64,000 bases of DNA from Perkinsus marinus ATCC 50983. Lineage: Eukaryota > Perkinsozoa > Perkinsida > Perkinsidae. Positions 58,433 to 64,000 of the stretch are shown here, one piece after another. The position numbers and the translations under genes were made by a program. The stretch lies in NCBI RefSeq assembly GCF_000006405.1, contig NW_003200738.1:97190-161189 (forward strand), in the 5' to 3' direction. The first letter of the stretch is position 1. Each line of letters begins with the position of its first letter. The notes beneath the pieces were generated by a model. It made no database searches, had not been told where the DNA came from, and saw nothing but the letters and a program-made list of their open reading frames with translations.

Positions 58433-60218
58433 GTGTATGGAGTGCTTCGAAATCAGAGCTCCTCATTGACGTCTCCAGCGGCTGGAGACCAGCCTCGTCT
58501 GGTAACTGCTGGTAACGAACTGTATATCATCCATCCATTTCGGGAGTTACAGGGGAAATCACATGCAGTGCTTTGGGGGGCTCTACTTTGCTATTGTTTT
58601 TGGTGTGGTATAGGTATTACCTTGCGATGGAACCTCGACAGAAGGTGGATGCACGTGGAGCGGTGAGTAGTAGTTATGGTAGTCACCGCTATGATGGGTT
58701 GGTGTAGGGTGGTAGAGGACGTAGAAGACGGTCCTTGCTTTTGGGGGCTCCATTGAGGAGGAGTAGTGCTGGAGGTGGTAGTTCTAGGAGGTCGAGCGCA
58801 CATGCAACGAGGATGGATAGCCTCGCTCCTAAACAAGGGTCGTATAGTAGGGCAGGGGGGCGCTCGCCGCCGTCACTGGCTCAGCTGAGGGTAGGGAGAG
58901 GGGTGGAGGTTATAGTTACTCATGCGAGGTGATGAGGAAATAAAGAGGAAATTGTTGATACGAAGTTATCTGAAAATTCTCATCATATGGAGGAAACAAT
59001 CGAATATAAGAATATTGGGAGGTGGGGAGCTCGTGAGGTTATGCGTTTGGGGTTGTAGATATCTGTTAAGGAATCGCCTGTGGACTCCGTTGCTGAGAGT
59101 GGCGGCCTGTCTCCTTCGAGTGATGTTGATAGAGGAAGTGCCGCGCTCTCGGCTAAGTCGGGGAAAAACGCGTGTGATTATCTGCCCGAAATAGAGATGC
59201 CGGAGAGGACGGGTCTTGAGGACTCCTCGATGGGTGAGAGCATCATAAAGAGGATAATGCAAGTGGGCTATTGAGGTGGGTATGGGAGGTTGTGAAAGTG
59301 TCGGTCAGCGTCGAGGGGCTAGGCTGGATGGAGAGTGTGGTAAAGTGATGGGAGCTCTGAGGTTTATGGAGCTAGATAAGGGCAGGAGTGCGGCACGGAG
59401 GTAGGGGGAGGAGGTCAGTTGGGGACGTCGAATGCATTGTATAGGTTGCGGCTTGTCGAGGGAGGACTTTGTAGTGAAAGGAGAGGGATGGGCCAGGGAA
59501 AGGCTAAGGCGATATGGTAGGGTTGGTGGTGAAGCTATGGAGGATCGAATGATTAGTCGACCTGAAGTGGCTTTGGGTCGATTACGATTGGACAACGAGC
59601 AGAGCATGCTGAAGAGCTATTTTAACTCGGAAATGCCACGAAGGAGACGACAGTGGTAGGGAGGGGGTGGGAGGACAGTGCTGTTGCTGTTGCTGTTGTA
59701 TTGTTGTAGGTATGAGAGTACATTGAAGTGGTTGGAGGGCTTGGTGGGAGTGGAGACCGCAGCAGCAGCAGTCACTACCCAGGGACAGTCAGCGCTTAGT
59801 CGGTGTGGTGGCCCGACTTTGATATGTACCCCAGCGATAGTATATGTGATGAATTACCTGAGAAGGGTGATTGAAGTGGGAGGGAATATCACCTTTGAAA
59901 CGGTGGTAAAGAAGCTCCTGTGTGGTGTCACAGACGAGGAGCTGAGGGAGAGCGTGGAGTTGAGAGAGATGGTAAGTGGATGATTTGCACGGATGGGCGA
60001 GCTGTGACGTGGTTGGCTAGGTCGAGGTGTTGGACTGCATCATAGATCCACCTGTGAGGAGTGAGGATGTTGTCAATTACGTTAAGGAAAGTCGGCCTGG
60101 TAAAAATGTGATTCGTGAATCGCTTCGCTCCGCTAAGAGATTGGTCAGGTTTGGAGGAGGCTTGGCAACCACGAGCGTCGTTGATTTTAAAGCACCCGTA
60201 TTTGAGGGCGCGACTTGA
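58433..60218 (+). CDS. hypothetical coding exons, identity unknown
   Basis: A series of plus-strand coding-like exons: QPRLVTAGNELYIIHPFREL (58490), SLAPKQGSYSRAGGRSPPSL (58830), SPVDSVAESGGLSPSSDVDR (59075), PEIEMPERTGLEDSSMGES, LSREDFVVKGEGWARERLR (59457), RYESTLKWLEGLVGVETAAA (59710), RCGGPTLICTPAIVYVMNYL, and, after a clear 48-nt intron (59970-60020), VEVLDCIIDPPVRSEDVVNY then KESRPGKNVIRES and ATTSVVDFKAPVFEGA. The texture is convincingly coding, but no domain is recognised. The exons could form one long gene from 56353 or two genes. Intergenic-style repeats in between make joins unreliable. Confidence 0.4.
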
Positions 60219-60220
60219 GG

Positions 60221-61224
60221 GGGAGGTGGCTACGGCGGCTAAGGTGAGGGAGGAGAGAGGGGGAGAGGTCAACAGTATGCTAGCAAGAGAGGCGTACCCT
60301 CCGGGTGGTTGAGAAGGGCGGATGTCGTAACCTTTGAAGCGGTGGGGGATGGCCATGGTATATTATGGTGGATCATGTTGTTGTGGTTCAGTAGAGGTGG
60401 GGTTGAGTTTTAAGAGGAGTGGTAGGTTAGTAATTATAGTTATCCATCTCGTGTTGCCCATGGCCTGTCCACTAGCTACTCCACTCTGTCGAGTGTCTTA
60501 GTCATGTCGACGACGGGCTGGTAATAGCCCCTTTCCTCTAGAGTAGGCCCTGTCCCTCCATGCTAGCAAAATGGCCTCCTTATCACCACGTAATGGAGTG
60601 GGTAGTCTGCCCTGCTTTATCCGAAGCTGACGTTACGTTATTGGCATCTATGGAGTTGATGAAGGGGAGGGGTCGGTCGACAACGGGGTGTAGGTAGTGG
60701 CGGCGTCTACGAGACGAGACGCCTCTCTAATCGGCTAGACCAACACCAGAGACGGCTGGGGGATATGCTACAGAGTGCCCTAAATGAAATGTGGTACTGT
60801 ATGTAACTTGGAATGCAAGGAATACCATTGGAAAACGCTCACCAAGATCTTTCTAAGGAGCTATTTCTCACTGGGAAATTCGGTGAATTCTGCAGACAGT
60901 TACAGACAGTATCAAATTTTATATGTTGCACCCCGTAGTACAAGAGCTAAGTGTATCGAACTTATACTTTATATCTTATATTATATGTTTATGATATATA
61001 TAATCATCAATAGGTTATCGTGTACATGGTATTATGATATGATATGTATTCATGGGGTTATACATAATTTAGTCTAATGCAATTATGATTACTAGTGCTG
61101 ATTCAGGGGGAAGGGAGGAGCTCTTATAAGGTATTTCCAGGGGGTAATTCGTGACGGCGAGGTTACGTCTCGAGTATTGAGTTTATCGTTTCCTTGTTGA
61201 TACTTTTTCTGTGTTCTTATCAAA
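60221..61224. other. spacer, A/T-rich at its right end
   Basis: No gene is supported. The 60780-61080 stretch is strongly A/T-rich (tatatcttatattatatg) and has only a weak, low-complexity open frame. Promoter elements for the transporter would lie just to its right. Confidence 0.45.
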
Positions 61225-62838
61225 ATGTGGGAGTGGGTTCAGTTGTACTTATCCTCAATGGCTGTTCGTCGTGCATCGACTGTGGCGAAGGAGAAGAGTG
61301 GTGGTGCCGCTGAAAGGTCCATGTCGACCCTGGATGTTGAATCACTGCCTGCACCGAATACGGGTATACCCAAAAAGTACAACATCTTCCACAAGGTGTG
61401 GTATTGGCATAAAACGCAGTGGCGTGGGGCGAATCTTTTCGAGTGTTTACTGTTGGTAGTAGTCGCCTTGGCTCTGTGGTGGGTGGTGCCCTCAGGTCTA
61501 CCAGCACAAACTTGGCATGTCTTTGTACTGTTCTTGGTCACTATTTTGGGAGCTATCATGGAACCGTTACCAATGTCTGGGGTATGCCTAGTCATGCTAG
61601 CGGTTATTGCTCTTACTCAAACGCTAACTACTGCAGAGATGCTCTCCGGGTTTGGCAATGATACGGTGTGGCTTATCGTGTTCGCCTTCTTTATCTCTAG
61701 TGGGTTCGTCTCGACTGGCCTGGGCAAGCGTATATGCTTTTACGTGTTGAAGTTGGTGGGCTCGACTACCCTTGGTCTGGCATATGGCTTCTGCCTCTGT
61801 GAGTTTATTCTCGCTATTGCAATCCCTTCGTCTACGGCCAGAGCTGCGGGCATCATGCTTCCTATACTTCAACCACTACTAGAGGAAGGCTTCAGTTCAT
61901 CACCTAGACAAGGTACGGAGAAACTGATCGGAAAATATCTGATCATGGTAGAGTTCACAGCTAATGCAACCTCATCTATAAGCTGGCTTACGGGAGGAGC
62001 ATGGAACGCACTGATGGCCCAGTTTATGCGGGATGTGGGAGTTGATGTTGGGTGGGTAGAATGGGCCTACAGTATGGCCCCTGTGGGTATATTCCCACTG
62101 GCTATAGCCCCACTGGTGATATTCTTGGTCTTCCCTCCTGAGATAAAGAAAACGCCTGAGGCGAAAAGCATTGCTGAGAACAAGCTTAAGGAGATGGGCG
62201 CGATGACTATGGGGGAGATACAGATGATGATTGTATTTGGAATTGTTATTTTGTTGTGGATTCTCTCGTCCATGGTGAAAACTATCTTCCCATTTTCAAC
62301 CACTGCTGTAGCCTCCATAGGCGTGGCATGTCTCCTCTTGTTGGGAATCATAAACGTTAAGGATGATATTGTCAGCAATCAAGGAGCATTCGACCTGCTC
62401 ATATGGTTTGGCGTATTATTGATGTTGGCGAGTGAACTCAAGGAGAAAGGCTTCTTTGACTGGTTCGCATCACTGATAGACTTATCCGGCATGTCAGCGG
62501 TACCTGTTACCATTCTTATTACCTTTATTTTCTATGCTACCCAATACGCTTTCGCTTCGATCACTGCTCACGTGTCAGCTCTCTTCCCAGTGTTCCTGTC
62601 GATAATGCAGCAGTCACATGTGCCAATGGAAATGGGATGCCGGGCTTTGGCTTACACAACACTATCAGGCCATTTAACTCCGTACACTTCCTCCTCAAAT
62701 CCACCTCTATTTGCCTTGGGGTATGTCAAGACTGGCGAGTGGTGGTTGCTGGGTGTCATCCTCTTTGTTGTTAACATGTGCTTGCTCATGTCGGTGGGCT
62801 TTGGTTATTGGTGGATACTCGGTTATTGGAAGTCTTAG
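61225..62838 (+). CDS. DASS/SLC13-type anion transporter (dicarboxylate/2-oxoglutarate-malate class)
   Basis: Membrane transporter of the divalent anion:sodium symporter superfamily, 537 aa (or 526 from the second Met), without introns. A basic, non-membrane N-terminus (RRASTVAKEKSGGAAERSMS) precedes the first span (LFECLLLVVVALALWWVV). Family landmarks: TWHVFVLFLVTILGAIMEPL, EMLSGFGNDTVWLIVFAFFI, GLGKRICFYVLKLVGSTTLG, AIPSSTARAAGIMLPI (the first Ser-Asn-Thr-like site), FTANATSSISWLTGGAWNAL, FDLLIWFGVLLMLASELKEK, YAFASITAHVSALFPVFLSI and LTPYTSSSNPPLFALGYVK (the second SNT-type site, here TSSSNPP). The closest class by these motifs is the plastid 2-oxoglutarate/malate translocator and bacterial CitT/YflS group; substrate and membrane are not determined. 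A second member follows at 63706. Confidence 0.92.
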   Translation: MWEWVQLYLSSMAVRRASTVAKEKSGGAAERSMSTLDVESLPAPNTGIPKKYNIFHKVWYWHKTQWRGANLFECLLLVVVALALWWVVPSGLPAQTWHVFVLFLVTILGAIMEPLPMSGVCLVMLAVIALTQTLTTAEMLSGFGNDTVWLIVFAFFISSGFVSTGLGKRICFYVLKLVGSTTLGLAYGFCLCEFILAIAIPSSTARAAGIMLPILQPLLEEGFSSSPRQGTEKLIGKYLIMVEFTANATSSISWLTGGAWNALMAQFMRDVGVDVGWVEWAYSMAPVGIFPLAIAPLVIFLVFPPEIKKTPEAKSIAENKLKEMGAMTMGEIQMMIVFGIVILLWILSSMVKTIFPFSTTAVASIGVACLLLLGIINVKDDIVSNQGAFDLLIWFGVLLMLASELKEKGFFDWFASLIDLSGMSAVPVTILITFIFYATQYAFASITAHVSALFPVFLSIMQQSHVPMEMGCRALAYTTLSGHLTPYTSSSNPPLFALGYVKTGEWWLLGVILFVVNMCLLMSVGFGYWWILGYWKS

Positions 62839-63705
62839 GGAGCGCATCGTTCATCTGTACATCTCTGAATAATGACTGGTCTTTAGGCCGTCATTTCCGC
62901 TCTTACCCATCTATTATACGTTATAAACGAATCTAGAATCTCCTTCGTGTTGTGTTCAGTCAATGTTGTAATACTCAATGACGAATGATAGTGAAAGAGT
63001 GTATGAGGAAGTCTTTTACTATTCCGAGTTTCTCTCTATTGGGAAGTAATGATGAATTGTGGATTGTGGTTTAAGTGGTTTTATTACTTATTTTATTTTT
63101 AGTCTTCCACCATTTTCAGTATGGGACAGTTATGGAGAGTTGTGAGCTTTCATCGACGATCATTTCTGCTAATCTGGTCATGGCATTCTGTTGTTATGTA
63201 TCAACAAGTGCTACTATGGGTAGCCATCAGAAACTCACAGCCTAAAAACGGCAGTCGCTCTCATGCCCACTGCATTCGTGAATTCGTGGATATCAACGTG
63301 TCGTTTTCGATACGAACATTACAGACAGTACTTAACATTGATTTTTTTTTTCGAATTTGCCGGAGAACGAAATACGCTGCTTAGATTGCTACACAGAGTA
63401 ACCCCAACTGTGGCTCAGACGTACTACTCTTTCTGAGATCGTCGAACGAAAGGCCCGAACGTTTCGAAGCTTGGTCCTGAGAGGGTCACCGGCCTGAGTC
63501 GCTCATTTCGATATTTGACGAGAACTCCACGAGAACTCTCACAATATACCAGGGAGAGTTGTGTTATTTGTCTCTAATTCTTGAAGGGTCATTGTGGCGG
63601 CGGAGCGTTGTTGGAGGCATTGGGCTTTAGCTTGTTACCTGTTGGCTGTAAGCCGATGGTTTTTCGACACACTCGTTCCTGACTCACCCCTACACCGTCT
63701 TATCA
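62839..63705. other. intergenic between tandem transporters
   Basis: A plus-strand frame (63121-63384) has no recognisable features. The region is A/T-rich near 63050-63110 and likely carries the 3' end of one transporter gene and the promoter of the next. Confidence 0.45.
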
Positions 63706-64000
63706 TGAGCGCAGCTCCTGAAGTATTGCAAGTGAACAGCCCAGCGCCTTCGGTCAGCCCCGTTACTGACTCCTCCATCAACGAGAGCTCAGTTGATACT
63801 GCGGCTGAGGTGATCTCGAAGGGCCCCAGCAAGTGGGAACGGCTACGTTTCTGGCGAAAGAAGCAAGCTGCCAGTGATGCAGCTGAGATTTTGCCTATGA
63901 CCAACGATGTTCCTAAAGAACCTCCTACACCCCCAACGGGTATGAGGTTAAAATGGTTGAAGCTTAAGGAGTGGCATAAGACTGTTTGGCCTGGTGCTAA
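63706..64000 (+). CDS. second DASS-type transporter, 5' end only
   Basis: Open frame from an ATG at 63706 running off the window end. It starts MSAAPEVLQVNSPAPSVSPV, has a long hydrophilic N-terminus (KGPSKWERLRFWRKKQAASD), and reaches GMRLKWLKLKEWHKTVWPGA, which aligns with KKYNIFHKVWYWHKTQWRGA just before the first membrane span of the upstream transporter. This places it as a tandem paralogue with a longer N-terminal tail. The membrane domain lies beyond the window. Confidence 0.7.

Overview
The window is nuclear DNA from a eukaryotic protist. Genes are split by many very short introns (mostly 26-60 nt) and lie on both strands. The best guess is a myzozoan alveolate, most likely Perkinsus or a close relative. 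Reasons: a nuclear gene for only the C-terminal CuA half of cytochrome c oxidase subunit 2 (the split-cox2 state known from apicomplexans and dinoflagellates), an alternative oxidase, a TDY-type MAP kinase, flagellar genes (DNAAF6, IFT46) and moderate GC. The genus is inferred from gene content, not from a marker. One 100-N assembly gap cuts the cox2 gene.

Layout. 0-5 kb: initiator tRNA-Met, alternative oxidase (minus) and a decayed second AOX copy beside it. 5-12 kb: gene-poor, with tRNA-Leu(AAG) and a 51-bp minisatellite. 12-24.9 kb: a dense plus-strand run of COX2b, an unrecognised charged protein, a JmjC/cupin-type oxygenase with a signal peptide, DNAAF6, a MAP kinase and a glycerophosphodiester phosphodiesterase (GPCPD1/GDE1-like). 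26.9-38.3 kb: three alpha-galactosidase (GH27) genes with IFT46 between the first and second; the second and third are recent duplicates, and the second is damaged at a splice junction. 41.4-46.2 kb: SDHAF4 and a DUF4833 protein (minus), divergent from ALG12 (plus). 46.2-52 kb: MITE-rich, with a small membrane protein. 52-56 kb: PP2C phosphatase (minus), divergent from transaldolase (plus). 56-60.3 kb: unrecognised multi-exon coding sequence. 61.2-64 kb: two tandem DASS/SLC13-type anion transporters, the second cut by the window end.

The most interesting signal is a dispersed element of about 185 bp with terminal inverted repeats (ends CCAGTGTTGG...CCAACACTGG). Complete or nearly complete copies sit inside introns of four independently recognisable genes (JmjC-like, MAPK, GPCPD1-like, ALG12), where they make up most of the intron. 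This looks like an introner-type (intron-generating) MITE. Other unexplained structure: a second MITE family with ends GGAGTTTCACC/GGTGAAACTCC, a minisatellite family with core GGGGCAGCTATGCCA at four loci, and scattered perfect hairpins. Mitochondrial functions (COX2b, AOX, SDHAF4), flagellar assembly (DNAAF6, IFT46) and glycan/lipid metabolism (ALG12, GH27, GPCPD1) are mixed without evident operon-like order.
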